A stretch of 64,000 nt of DNA, taken from Inquilinus limosus DSM 16000. Its GTDB lineage: Bacteria; Pseudomonadota; Alphaproteobacteria; DSM-16000; Inquilinaceae. The stretch lies in assembly GCF_000423185.1 (NCBI RefSeq), contig NZ_AUHM01000024.1, positions 1-64,000 of the forward strand, in the 5' to 3' direction. Of this stretch, positions 35,568-44,503 are shown piece by piece (position 1 is the stretch's first letter; each line of letters opens with the position of its first letter). The translations under genes were made by a program, and so were the position numbers. Below the pieces are notes generated by a model. That model searched no databases and was not told the origin of the DNA. It saw only the letters and a list, made by a program, of their open reading frames with translations.

Positions 35568-35939
35568 GTTATCACGACCGGGTCACCTGTCTCCGCATTA
35601 TTCAGACCAGAGCGCCGCTGGCGCGCGGACGCAAGCCGGCCGCCTTCGTCGTGCTCCTGGAATATCTCGGGGGACGGCCCGATCTCCTCAGGGGTCCTCG
35701 CGTCGTGCGGGCTTTTCGAGGAATCCGACCCGGCGGTCGACCCGACGATCCGATCGCGGATCGTCAATCGGATACCGCCGGCACCTTCATGCTCGAGGCC
35801 GGCGAAGTCTGATCAACGCTTCGTCGAAAGAGGGTGTATGAAGCGGTCTTGGTGTTCCGAGTGGATGCCGAGGTGCGAGCGGATGCGATGCCGGGCCGAG
35901 AGGTGGTTTGACGCGCGGGTCGCAGGAGGACGAGGACTC

Positions 35940-36962
35940 GTGGCAAGCAAAGGGATAACCCTGAAGGACGTCGCCGCCGCGGCGAACGTATCGCGTGCGA
36001 CGGCCGCACGAGCGCTGAACAGCTACGGCTATGTCGACGATCAGACCGCGCTCCGCGTCCTCGAGGCCGCCGACAAGCTGGGCTATCGTGCCAACCGCGT
36101 CGCCCAGGCGTTGCGCAGCGGACAGCTGCCGATCGTCGGCTTCGTGGCCGGCGATATCCAGAATCCCTTCTTCGCGCGCATTGCCCATGACCTCGAGGCG
36201 GAGCTGCGCAAGCAGCGCCACAACCTCCTCATCGCCAGCAGCGAGGAGAATCCGGATCAGGAGAAGGAGCTTCTCGAAAGCCTGCACGCCCTGAGCCTCC
36301 GCGGCTTCTTCATTGCCCCCACCTCGGCGGCCGACAACCAGCACATCGTCGACCTCGCCCGCGAAGGGACCCCGATCGTCCTGATCGATCGCGTGGTCCA
36401 GGACGTGCGGTGCGACAGCGTCGTGGTCGACAACGAGGGCGGCGCCCGCGAAGCCGTCGACTACCTCGTCGCCAACGGGCATCGCCGCATCGGGCTGCTG
36501 CGGGACGATTCCCGCATCTTCACCGCGCAGGAGCGACTGGCCGGATACCGGAATTCCCTGCAGTCGCACGGCATCGACCTCGACGACTCTCTGATCGGCG
36601 TGTCGCGCTCTACCGTCGAGCATGCGATCGAGGCCACCATCCGCCTGTTCAGCCGGCGGAGCCGTCCGACCGCGCTGTTCACCGTGGACAGCCTCATGAC
36701 GCAGGGCGCGCTGCTGGCCCTTCGCTCGATGGGCCTGTCGATCCCGCACGACGTGTCGCTGGTCGGCTTCGACGACTTCAACCTCGCCACCTTCACCGAC
36801 CCGCAGATCACGGTCGTCGCACAGCCGATCGCCGAGATCGGGCCGCTTGCCGCCAGGCTACTGCTCGACCGGCTCGCCGGCAGGACAGTCGCGCCGCGAC
36901 ACAATCGCTTCCCGACGCGCCTTATCATCCGTGGCTCGGTGTCTTCCCCACGGAAGCGCTGA
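35940..36962 (+). CDS. LacI-family transcriptional regulator of the frl-type operon
   Basis: The GTG at 35940 has GGAGGACGA about ten bases ahead and begins a normal LacI N-terminus; the ATG at 35838 adds 34 Arg/Cys-rich residues of no domain. The 340-residue protein starts with the HTH ITLKDVAAAANVSRATAARALNSYGYV and hinge YRANRVAQALRSGQ. The periplasmic-binding-like core carries IVGFVAGDIQNPFFARIAHDLEAEL and the closing SLVGFDDFNLATFTDP. Two identical palindromes lie 74 bases downstream, before the catabolic operon on the same strand. It is likely a repressor released by the transported sugar derivative. Confidence 0.9.
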   Translation: MASKGITLKDVAAAANVSRATAARALNSYGYVDDQTALRVLEAADKLGYRANRVAQALRSGQLPIVGFVAGDIQNPFFARIAHDLEAELRKQRHNLLIASSEENPDQEKELLESLHALSLRGFFIAPTSAADNQHIVDLAREGTPIVLIDRVVQDVRCDSVVVDNEGGAREAVDYLVANGHRRIGLLRDDSRIFTAQERLAGYRNSLQSHGIDLDDSLIGVSRSTVEHAIEATIRLFSRRSRPTALFTVDSLMTQGALLALRSMGLSIPHDVSLVGFDDFNLATFTDPQITVVAQPIAEIGPLAARLLLDRLAGRTVAPRHNRFPTRLIIRGSVSSPRKR

Positions 36963-37035
36963 AGCGTCACCGGCTTGACCGGGCACGTACAAAGGGGGTT
37001 GTCAGCTTCCGAGATCCATGACTAACTCCACCGTG

Positions 37036-37049
37036 TGAGATCGATCTCA
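37036..37049. promoter_or_regulatory. LacI-type operator 1 (TGAGATCGATCTCA)
   Basis: A perfect 14-base palindrome with a central CG, as favoured by LacI-family proteins. It lies between the regulator and the frlB-like gene, 107 bases before that gene's ATG. It matches operator 2 exactly. Confidence 0.8.
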
Positions 37050-37066
37050 TATCGTTCGTCCCGCTG

Positions 37067-37080
37067 TGAGATCGATCTCA
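37067..37080. promoter_or_regulatory. LacI-type operator 2 (TGAGATCGATCTCA)
   Basis: The second exact copy of the palindrome. The centres are 31 bases apart, about three helical turns, so two dimers could bind side by side on one face and repress strongly. Flanking T at the left of both copies extends the match. Confidence 0.8.
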
Positions 37081-37155
37081 GGACAAGATCGGATGGCGTC
37101 CCGACCCCGGAAGCTCCGGATCGGACGCTTCGCGCAGAGAGACGAGAAGGATCAG

Positions 37156-38169
37156 ATGTTCAACTTCGACAAGGACCGCTTCGTCAGGATTCAGAGCGGC
37201 GCGGTCGCCATCGCCGGCGAGGCGCGGACGCTCCTCCGCCGGCTGCTTTCGGACGGGGTTGAGCGGCTCTATTTCATGGGCACCGGCGGGGTGCAGCTGC
37301 TGACCCTGCCCGCCATCGACCTGGCGCAGCGCCATTCCAACTTTCCGGTGTCCGCCGGGTATCCCGCCCAGGTCGTGCTCGATCCGCCGGCCGGGCTCGA
37401 TCGCAAGGCGCTGGTGGTCATCCCGTCGCTGTCCGGCACCACGAAGGAAAGCGTCCAGCTCCTGTCCTTCCTGAAGCGGCGCGGCGTCCGTACCCTGTCC
37501 CTGACGGGTCATGCGGACACGCCGCTGGCGCAGGAGGCCGACCACACCTTCACGAATTTCGCGGAGGACGACACCTCCTCGGAATCCTTCTATTTGCAGA
37601 CACTGCTGATCGTCCTGGCGCTGCTGGCCGAGCGCGGCGAATACGACGATTTCGACGGCGCCGCGGCGGAGTTGCAGCGCCTGCCCCGACTGCTGGTCGA
37701 CGCGAAGGCAGCCTTCGAGGAGACGGCGGCCGGACTGGCCGCGACGATCAAGGACGAGACCTACCACATCTTCACCGGCGCCGGGTCGGTCTGGCCGGAA
37801 GCGCATTACTACGGGATGTGCATCCTGGAAGAAATGCAGTGGATCCGGACCCGGCCGGTACATGCGGCGGATTTCTTCCACGGCACGCTGGAGCTGGTCG
37901 AGCCCGGCGTCAGCGTCTTCGTGTTCAAGGGCGAGGACGCCCATCGCCCGCTGTCGGACCGGGTCGAGGCCTTCGCCCGGCGCTACACCGATCGCGTCCG
38001 GGTCCTCGACGCCGCTTCGGTCGATCTGCCGGGCATTTCCCCCCGGGTGCGCAGCCTGATCTCCCCGGTCCTGCTCGCGACCCTGCTCGAGCGCCTGAGC
38101 GCGCATCTGGAGGTGCTGCGGGACCATCCGCTGACGACGCGCCGCTACTACAAGCGCGTCGAATACTGA
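37156..38169 (+). CDS. frlB: SIS-domain deglycase, FrlB-like (fructosamine-6-phosphate deglycase)
   Basis: The ATG at 37156 has GAGAAGGA ahead; the upstream in-frame GTG lies inside operator 2 and is rejected. The 337-residue protein has two SIS domains (about 25-160 and 195-320), with the sugar-phosphate loop SLSGTTKESVQLL. The end RDHPLTTRRYYKRVEY matches the end of E. coli FrlB (KDHNPDERRYYGGLVEY). The catalytic region reads HAADFFHGTLELVEPGV: the His is kept and the FrlB Glu is Asp. FrlB splits a fructosyl-amino-acid 6-phosphate into glucose 6-phosphate and the amino acid. It heads the operon. Confidence 0.8.
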   Translation: MFNFDKDRFVRIQSGAVAIAGEARTLLRRLLSDGVERLYFMGTGGVQLLTLPAIDLAQRHSNFPVSAGYPAQVVLDPPAGLDRKALVVIPSLSGTTKESVQLLSFLKRRGVRTLSLTGHADTPLAQEADHTFTNFAEDDTSSESFYLQTLLIVLALLAERGEYDDFDGAAAELQRLPRLLVDAKAAFEETAAGLAATIKDETYHIFTGAGSVWPEAHYYGMCILEEMQWIRTRPVHAADFFHGTLELVEPGVSVFVFKGEDAHRPLSDRVEAFARRYTDRVRVLDAASVDLPGISPRVRSLISPVLLATLLERLSAHLEVLRDHPLTTRRYYKRVEY

Positions 38170-38192
38170 CCAGTCAATCAGGGAGGCTCACA

Positions 38193-39515
38193 ATGAAATA
38201 TCCGCTGCACGCCGCCGCTGGGGCGCTGACCGCCGTATCCGCGCTGGCCCTGTCCGCCGGACAGGGATTCGCCGCCGGGAAGGAGGTGGTGGCCGACCCG
38301 GCTGCGAAGGTCGAATACAGCGGCACGCTGTCCGTCCTGACGAAGTTCGGGCTGCAGCAGCTGTCGCCGTATTTCATCAACCTGGCCAAGGAGTACGAGA
38401 GGCTCCATCCGGGCGTGACGGTCGAGCTGATCCAGGAGAGCGATGACAGCATCAAGGGCAAGACCAAGACGCTGGTGGCGTCGAACTCGCTTCCCGACAT
38501 CTATTTCTCCTGGACCGGCAGCTGGGGCGGAAACTTCGTTCGCGGCCGGCGCGCCGTCGATCTCTCGGAGGTCATCGGCCCGGACACCGACTGGGGCAAG
38601 ACCTTCGCCCCAGCGGCCATCAAGTCCTTCCAATACAATGGCAAGTACTACGGCATCCCGCTTTATCTCGATGCCAAGTTCATGGGCTACAACAAGCTGG
38701 TCTTCGCCAGGCTCGGCCTGGGCGTGCCCGCCAGCTTCGAGCAGCTGCTCGCGAGCTGCGACGCCATCCGCCAGTCCGGGATGACACCGATCTCGCTGGG
38801 CAACAAGGAGGCCTGGCCGGGGGTCCACTATGTGGGGCAGCTGCTCGCCTACAACGTGCCTCAGGCGACGCTGGAGCAGGACTTCGACCCGAGCACGGCG
38901 AAATACACCGACCCAGGCTATGTCGAGGCGCTGAAGCAGTTCGAGCAGCTGGCGGAACGCTGCACCGACAGGGCCGCGGTGAACGGCACCTCCTACGCCT
39001 CGGCCCTCCAGGCCTTCAGCAACGCCAAGTCGGCCATGTATTATCAGGAGATCATCGAGTTCGATCAGAGCGCGACGCCCGATTCCGCGCTGAAGGTCTC
39101 GGATTTCGGCTTCTTCCAGCTGCCGGTCCCCGCAGGCGCCAAGGGCGATCCAAAGGCGATCGAAGGCGCGCCGGAAGGCTACATGATCAACGCGGCGTCT
39201 AAGAACGTCCCGCTGGCGATCGACTTCATGAAGTTCGTGACCTCCCCGGAGAACGGCCGGATCCTCTCCGCGCCTCCCTATGGCCAGCCCAGCGCGACGA
39301 TCGGCGGGGCGTCGGAAGGGACCATGAGCCCGGCGGTGGTCGAGGGCATGAAGCAGATCAACGCGGCGTCCTATCTGATGCCCTGGCTCGATACCGCCAA
39401 CACCCCGCGCGTCGCCGCGGCCTGGCTGTCCAGCCTGCAGGCCCTCGCCGGCGGCACGATGACCCCAGACCAGGTCATGGACGCGGTGCGGCAGGCCGCT
39501 TCGGCGGGCCAATGA
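38193..39515 (+). CDS. Extracellular solute-binding protein of a sugar ABC importer
   Basis: The ATG at 38193 is preceded by GGGAGG. The 440-residue protein has a signal peptide (cut near GFAAG) and the family 1 solute-binding fold used by MalE-type importers. Features are KYERLHPGVTVELIQE-type opening, LPDIYFSWTGSWGGNFV, and YYGIPLYLDAKFMGYNKLVFARLGL. By context it binds an Amadori compound or a related sugar-amine. It overlaps the first permease gene by four bases. Confidence 0.9.
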   Translation: MKYPLHAAAGALTAVSALALSAGQGFAAGKEVVADPAAKVEYSGTLSVLTKFGLQQLSPYFINLAKEYERLHPGVTVELIQESDDSIKGKTKTLVASNSLPDIYFSWTGSWGGNFVRGRRAVDLSEVIGPDTDWGKTFAPAAIKSFQYNGKYYGIPLYLDAKFMGYNKLVFARLGLGVPASFEQLLASCDAIRQSGMTPISLGNKEAWPGVHYVGQLLAYNVPQATLEQDFDPSTAKYTDPGYVEALKQFEQLAERCTDRAAVNGTSYASALQAFSNAKSAMYYQEIIEFDQSATPDSALKVSDFGFFQLPVPAGAKGDPKAIEGAPEGYMINAASKNVPLAIDFMKFVTSPENGRILSAPPYGQPSATIGGASEGTMSPAVVEGMKQINAASYLMPWLDTANTPRVAAAWLSSLQALAGGTMTPDQVMDAVRQAASAGQ

Positions 39516-40489
39516 CGCCGATGACGGCCGCAGGCCCGGACCGGATCGGAAGCGGCGCCGCCATCCGCGGCGCCGCGGGACGGCGGATGCCGCGGCACGG
39601 GCTGCGCGCCCGCCTGCGCGACCTCCTGTCGTTCCGCTGGGCGGCGGCCGCCCTGATCTTCATCGGCTGGTTCGTCTACTACCCGATCGTCGACAACTTC
39701 GTCGTCAGCACGACCGAAGAGGACATCTTCACCGGCGAGGTCACCCATGTCGGCCTGGCGAATTACGGCCGGCTGCTGCACGACCCGGTCGTCTGGACCT
39801 CGCTCTGGAACAACCTGCTCTACGCGGTGATCTCGGTCGTCTTCCAGGTCTTCGGCGCCTTCCTGCTGGCGGCGATCATCGAGGGCCTGAGGGAGGAACG
39901 CTGGCGCCGCTTCTGGCGGGCGATCTACTTCGTGCCCTCGGCGATCTCGATCACGGTGACCGGGCTGCTGTTCTACTTCATCTACCAGCCCGACATCGGA
40001 CTGCTGGACGCGGCGCTGACCCATCTCGGCCTCGACCAGCTGGCCCGGCCCTGGCTGGGCGACGAGGGCACCGCGATCTACGCGATCATCGCCATGAGCC
40101 AGTGGCAGGGCTTCGGCTATTCGACGCTGCTGTTCGCCATTGCGATCCAGAAGATCCCGCGGGAGCTGTACGACGCCGCCATCATCGACGGCGCCGGGCC
40201 GCTGCGCCGCCTGTGGAACGTCACTTTCCCGCTGACCCGGGAGATGACCGGCCTGATGGTGATCGTGACCGTCACCGGGGCTTTCCAGGTCTTCAACGAA
40301 GTGATGGTCATGACCGCCGGCGGGCCCAACAACAGCAGCCAGGTCCTCGGCACCTGGCTGTATCAGCAGGGCTTCATCGAGAACAATTTCGGCTACGGCG
40401 CCGCGATCGCCGCCGTCATCTTCCTGGTGACGCTGGTGACCGGCGCCGCCCAGCTCTGGTACACGCGGCGCCGGAGGGTCCAGCTGTGA
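39512..40489 (+). CDS. Sugar ABC transporter permease, MalF-type
   Basis: A 325-residue permease beginning in an ATGA overlap with the binding protein. It has a basic cytoplasmic N-terminus, six membrane helices and the EAA coupling loop IPRELYDAAIIDGAGPLRRLWNVTFPLT (about 215-242). It pairs with the next permease. There is no ATP-binding gene in the operon. Confidence 0.92.
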   Translation: MTPMTAAGPDRIGSGAAIRGAAGRRMPRHGLRARLRDLLSFRWAAAALIFIGWFVYYPIVDNFVVSTTEEDIFTGEVTHVGLANYGRLLHDPVVWTSLWNNLLYAVISVVFQVFGAFLLAAIIEGLREERWRRFWRAIYFVPSAISITVTGLLFYFIYQPDIGLLDAALTHLGLDQLARPWLGDEGTAIYAIIAMSQWQGFGYSTLLFAIAIQKIPRELYDAAIIDGAGPLRRLWNVTFPLTREMTGLMVIVTVTGAFQVFNEVMVMTAGGPNNSSQVLGTWLYQQGFIENNFGYGAAIAAVIFLVTLVTGAAQLWYTRRRRVQL

Positions 40490-41346
40490 CGATGGCGGCA
40501 ACCCTCCCGCGCCGGCGCGAAGCGAATGTCTGGGCCGTCATCGGCAGGACCTTCCTGGTCGCCTTCCTGATCTGCCTCGGCGTGGTCGTGATCTATCCGC
40601 TGCTGTGGATGGCGCTGAACGGCTTCAAGAACAACGCCCAGATCTTCGGCGACCCGTTCGCCCTGCCGGATGGCTGGTCCTGGGAGAACTACGTCCAGGC
40701 CTGGAATCAGGGGGTGCGCGACTACGTCACCACCAGCGTCCTGGTGACCGTCGCCTCCGCCGTCTGCACCGTGCTGGTCAGCGCCTGGACGGCCTTCGGG
40801 CTGACCCGCACCCGAATGCCGGCGAAGCCCCTGGTCGTCGGCTTCGTCCTGGGCGGGCTGATGCTCAGCCCCACCGTCGCCGTCATCCCGCTGGTCCGGA
40901 TGATGCAGGCGCTCGGCCTCCACAACACCGAATGGGCGCTGATCATCCTCTACACCGCATTCCGGATCCCGTTCACCACCTTCCTGATCCGCGCCTACAT
41001 GCTGGACCTGCCGGGCGACCTGGACGAGGCGGCGACGATGGACGGCGCGAGCGAGGGGCAGAGATTCTGGCGCATCGCCCTGCCCCTGTGCCGGCCGATC
41101 ATCGTGTCCTGCGTGATCCTGCACGTCCTGTTCGCCTGGAACGAGTACCTGTTCGCGATGATCTTCACGAGCGGGGCCGACGTGCAGACCCTGCCCGTCG
41201 GCCTGACCTCGATCATGGCGAAGCACGGGACCAATTACGCCGAAGTCTTCGCCGCGATGACGATCTCGGCCCTGCCGATCGTGATCGTCTTCTTCGCCGC
41301 CCAGCGCTACTTCATCCGTGGCCTGGCCGAAGGCATCGGCAAGTAG
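40486..41346 (+). CDS. Sugar ABC transporter permease, MalG-type
   Basis: A 286-residue permease. The GTG at 40486 overlaps the previous stop and has GGAGGG eight bases ahead; an ATG six bases later is possible. Six membrane helices are present with the EAA loop LPGDLDEAATMDGASEGQRFWRIALPLCRP. It completes the membrane channel. The missing ATPase must be supplied by a shared MsmK/MalK-type subunit encoded elsewhere. Confidence 0.92.
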   Translation: MTMAATLPRRREANVWAVIGRTFLVAFLICLGVVVIYPLLWMALNGFKNNAQIFGDPFALPDGWSWENYVQAWNQGVRDYVTTSVLVTVASAVCTVLVSAWTAFGLTRTRMPAKPLVVGFVLGGLMLSPTVAVIPLVRMMQALGLHNTEWALIILYTAFRIPFTTFLIRAYMLDLPGDLDEAATMDGASEGQRFWRIALPLCRPIIVSCVILHVLFAWNEYLFAMIFTSGADVQTLPVGLTSIMAKHGTNYAEVFAAMTISALPIVIVFFAAQRYFIRGLAEGIGK

Positions 41347-41367
41347 ACATCCTCGAAGGGAGCCTTC

Positions 41368-42222
41368 ATGCCGCAGCTCGCCCGCAGTCAGCTGATCGGA
41401 GCCAATTTCTGTTTTCAGCACTATCCTTTCGACAAGATGGCGGAGGCGATCCGGGGCTTCGGGTTGCGGGAGATCGAGCTGTGGGGCGCCGCGCCGCATC
41501 TCGACCTCTTCCATGCCACCGACGCCCGGGTCGCCTCGGTCCGCCGGACCCTGGCCGATAACGGCCTGTCCGTCTGGTGCTTCACGCCGGAGCAGGTCGT
41601 CTATCCGATCAACATCGCCTCGGGCGACGACGAGCTGCGGGAGGACAGCGTCCAGCGCTTCTGCCGCGCCGCCGACATCTGTACCGAGCTGGGCGCGCGC
41701 TATCTGTTCCTGACCTCGGGACGGGGCTACGAGACCGAGCCGCCGCAGCAGGCCTGGGCTCGCGCCGTCGACTCGCTCGGCCGGATCGCCGAGCATGCGC
41801 GCCGCAACGGCGTCCGCTGCCTGCTCGAGCCGCTGCAGCGCTTCGAGACGAACATCCTGACCAACGCGGCCGATCTGCGCCGCATGCTGGACGAGCTGGG
41901 CGCGGACAACATGGATGTGGTGCTGGACATCGTCGCCATGGCGACCGCGGAGGATACGGTGGCCGGCTATGTCGAGCTGTTCGGCTCCCGGCTGGCCCAT
42001 GTCCAGCTGGTCGACGGCACGCCGGGCGGGCATCTGGTGTGGGGCGACGGCTCCCTGCCGCTCGGCCGCTACGTCGAGGAGCTGGCCGCATCGGGATATG
42101 CCGGCAAGCTCACCTTCGAGCCGTTCGGCACCGGGACCTACGCCCTCGACCCGATCCAGGCCTGGACGCGCTGCCTCGCCGCGATCGAGCCCTATCTGAG
42201 CCGCACCGAGACACGAGCGTGA
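41368..42222 (+). CDS. frlC: Sugar-phosphate epimerase/isomerase, FrlC-like TIM barrel
   Basis: A 284-residue xylose-isomerase-like barrel. Segments correspond one to one with E. coli FrlC (fructoselysine 3-epimerase): IELWGAAPH against IEIWGGRPH, FTPEQVVYPINIASGDDELREDSV against [24 protein letters not shown], and LLEPLQRFETNILTNAADL. The metal ligands expected are the Glu in LEP, the Asp in VLDI, the His in HVQLVD and the Glu in FEPFG. It would turn the psicosyl isomer of an Amadori compound into the fructosyl form. The gene has GGGAGCC ahead and follows the importer by 21 bases. Confidence 0.8.
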   Translation: MPQLARSQLIGANFCFQHYPFDKMAEAIRGFGLREIELWGAAPHLDLFHATDARVASVRRTLADNGLSVWCFTPEQVVYPINIASGDDELREDSVQRFCRAADICTELGARYLFLTSGRGYETEPPQQAWARAVDSLGRIAEHARRNGVRCLLEPLQRFETNILTNAADLRRMLDELGADNMDVVLDIVAMATAEDTVAGYVELFGSRLAHVQLVDGTPGGHLVWGDGSLPLGRYVEELAASGYAGKLTFEPFGTGTYALDPIQAWTRCLAAIEPYLSRTETRA

Positions 42223-42227
42223 CCGGA

Positions 42228-43082
42228 ATGTCTTCACCGAAGCTGGTCGCAGTCGGCGACAACTGTCTCGATGTCTATCTCACGCGCGGGGTGCTGACCG
42301 CCGGCGGCAATGCCCTGAACGTCGCCGCCCAGTGGCGGCGGGGCGGTTGGCCGGCGCGGTATTTCGGCGTCGTCGGCCTGGATACAGAGGGCGAGATCCT
42401 CCTCGACGAGATCGAGACGGCCGGACTGTCGCGAGACGATGTCGAGCGCCGCCCCGGCGACACCGCCGTCACCTTGCTGCGCGACGAGGCCGGCGACCGG
42501 CAGTTCCTGCTCGAATCCCTGGGCGTCGGCGAGAACTACATGCCGGCGGCCGAGCACTATCGGGTCATCGCAGCCGCGGACTGGGTCCATCTCGGAACCA
42601 ACGCCAATCCGGATCTGGTCCGGCGCCTGGTGGCGGACCGCGTCCCCTTCAGCGTCGACGTTTCGACGAAGCATCAGGCCTTCCCGCTCGAAGGCGTCCC
42701 CCTGCTGTTCGCCTCGGGGCCCGACGGAGAGGAGCCGGTGGCGCCGCTGACGACTGCCCTCCGCGCCGCCGGCGCGCGGCTGGCGGTGCTGACCTGCGGC
42801 CGCCGCGGCGCCTTCTTCGACGACGGCGCCACCCTCCGGCACGCCCCGGCCATACCGGTCGATGTGGCCGACACATGCGGCGCCGGGGACAGCTTCATCG
42901 CCTCGTTCCTGGCGTCGTTCCGCTTCGGCGGCCTCGATGCGGCCGAAGCGCTGCGGGCAGCGGCGGCGGCTGCAGCCGAGACATGCCTGCATGTCGGCGG
43001 GTTTCCGCAACAGCCGAGGCCGATCCCGGACTGGCTGCTCGCCAAATATGCCGAGTTCGTCACCCCGGCGGAGGGACGCTGA
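42228..43082 (+). CDS. frlD: PfkB-family sugar kinase, FrlD-like
   Basis: A 284-residue kinase. An ATG at 42228 is used; a GTG at 42219 overlapping the frlC stop is possible. It shows the PfkB N-terminal GDNCLDVYLTRGVLTAGGNALNVAAQWRRGG and the C-terminal anion-hole and catalytic-base motif DVADTCGAGDSFIASFL, whose Asp is the base. Context places it as the fructosamine 6-kinase that feeds the FrlB-like deglycase. It is shorter than ribokinases (about 300), as FrlD is. Confidence 0.8.
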   Translation: MSSPKLVAVGDNCLDVYLTRGVLTAGGNALNVAAQWRRGGWPARYFGVVGLDTEGEILLDEIETAGLSRDDVERRPGDTAVTLLRDEAGDRQFLLESLGVGENYMPAAEHYRVIAAADWVHLGTNANPDLVRRLVADRVPFSVDVSTKHQAFPLEGVPLLFASGPDGEEPVAPLTTALRAAGARLAVLTCGRRGAFFDDGATLRHAPAIPVDVADTCGAGDSFIASFLASFRFGGLDAAEALRAAAAAAAETCLHVGGFPQQPRPIPDWLLAKYAEFVTPAEGR

Positions 43083-43084
43083 CG

Positions 43085-44503
43085 ATGGCGACGATCCGCC
43101 TGCGGCAGCCGGCCGTCGCCGCGCCGTCCGACCGGTCGTTCTGGCTGCAGGACATCGGCGCCGACGCGGCGACCGCGGCGCTAGAAGGCACCGAGCACGC
43201 CGATGTCGCGATCGTCGGCGGCGGCTATGCCGGCCTGTGGACGGCGTTGCGGATCCGCGAGCTCGCCCCCGAGACGCGCGTGACCGTCCTCGAGGCCGAT
43301 CTGTGCGGGTCGGGCGCCTCGGGGCGCAATGGCGGCCAGGTCCACTCCTGGTTCGCTGAGCTGGACCGGATCAGCGCCGTCGTCGGCGTCGAGGAGGCGC
43401 GCCAGCTCTGCGCCGACACCGTCGATGCGATCGCGGAGCTGGAGCAGTTGCAGCGCAAGGGCGTGATCGACATGGATCTGCGGCTCGACGGCTGGCTGTG
43501 GACCGCCAGCTCGATCGCGCAGGAAGGCGCCTGGGAACGGGCGGTGGCGATGACAGAGGCCGCCGGCACCGACCGGTTCAGGCCGCTGACGGCGGAGGAG
43601 ATCGAGCGGCGCACCGGCTCGTCGGCCTCCTATGCCGGCGTCGTCGAGCCCAACGCCGGGACGGTTCATCCGGCCAAGCTGGCGGTCGGGCTGCGCAACC
43701 TGGCGATCTCACGCGGCGTGGTCGTGCATGAGCGCAGCCCGGTCATCGACATCGCGCCGGGGAGGACATGCACGGTGCGCACCTCCCGCGGCGCGGTGCA
43801 GGCGGAGAAGGTCGTGCTGGCGGCGAATGCCTGGTTGTCGGCGCTGCCCGAGCTGCGCCGTCATCTCTACGTCGTCTGCAGCCAGGTCATCGCCACGGCC
43901 GAGGCGCCCGGGCTGCTGGACCGCATCGGCTGGCGCGACGGGGCGTCGATCTGCGATTCGCAGCGCAACGTCCTCTACTACCAGCGCACTCCGAGAGGCC
44001 GGGTCATCTTCGGCCGGGGCAGCGGCGAGGTCGCCTTCCGGGGAGACTTCGGAGCCAGCTTCAACCGCAGCCCCCAGCACGGGCGCGACAATCTGCGGGA
44101 ACTGCATCGGGTCTATCCCGCGCTGCGCGGCGTGCCGGTCGAATACGACTGGGCCGGCCCGATCGACTGCGTGCCGGAGCATGTTCCGGTGTTCGACCAT
44201 CTGCGCCGCCATCCCAATATCGTCTACGGGATGGGGTTCAACGGCACCGGCATCGCCCAGACGCCGGTCGGCGGCCGCATCCTTGCCAGCCTGGTGCTCG
44301 AGCGCAAGGACCGCTGGAGCGCCAGCGGGCTCATCGGCATCGAGCGGCGCCACAGGCTGCCGCCAGAGCCGTTCCGCCATCTGGGCGCCAAGCTGGTGCG
44401 GAGCGCGATCCGGCGCATGAACGATGCGGAGATCCGCAATCAGAGGCCAGGCGCGCTCACCCGGCTGACGGCGCGCCTGATGCCGGGCGGCCGCGAAGAA
44501 TAG
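43085..44503 (+). CDS. FAD-dependent DAO-family oxidoreductase (amadoriase-like candidate)
   Basis: A 472-residue flavoprotein starting two bases after the kinase stop. It has the Rossmann FAD motif VAIVGGGYAGLWTALRIRE (about 39-57), the ATG motif-like GSGASGRNGGQVHSWF and the C-terminal YGMGFNGTGIAQTPVGGRILASL. These are typical of the DAO/OrdL/PuuB group that oxidises C-N bonds. Fructosyl-amino-acid oxidases belong to the same superfamily. In this operon it may remove the amine from Amadori compounds oxidatively, or oxidise the released amino acid. The substrate is an inference from context. Confidence 0.85.
   Translation: MATIRLRQPAVAAPSDRSFWLQDIGADAATAALEGTEHADVAIVGGGYAGLWTALRIRELAPETRVTVLEADLCGSGASGRNGGQVHSWFAELDRISAVVGVEEARQLCADTVDAIAELEQLQRKGVIDMDLRLDGWLWTASSIAQEGAWERAVAMTEAAGTDRFRPLTAEEIERRTGSSASYAGVVEPNAGTVHPAKLAVGLRNLAISRGVVVHERSPVIDIAPGRTCTVRTSRGAVQAEKVVLAANAWLSALPELRRHLYVVCSQVIATAEAPGLLDRIGWRDGASICDSQRNVLYYQRTPRGRVIFGRGSGEVAFRGDFGASFNRSPQHGRDNLRELHRVYPALRGVPVEYDWAGPIDCVPEHVPVFDHLRRHPNIVYGMGFNGTGIAQTPVGGRILASLVLERKDRWSASGLIGIERRHRLPPEPFRHLGAKLVRSAIRRMNDAEIRNQRPGALTRLTARLMPGGREE

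Larger units (their letters stand above)
35256..35939. other. Intergenic region with palindrome copy 2 and an SDR gene scar
   Basis: About 680 bases with no intact gene. It holds a small hairpin (CTCGAT...ATCGAG near 35372-35387), the second copy of the TTGGTTGCGGGG element (35399-35421) and the remains of the end of a short-chain dehydrogenase gene on the minus strand (35515-35567). Open frames across it have no ribosome sites. The LacI gene begins at its right end. Confidence 0.5.

Noticed and set aside
40393-42237. A 614-residue minus-strand open frame opposite the frl-type operon
   Set aside because: Antisense shadow with low-complexity composition; the plus-strand permease and FrlC motifs are unambiguous.
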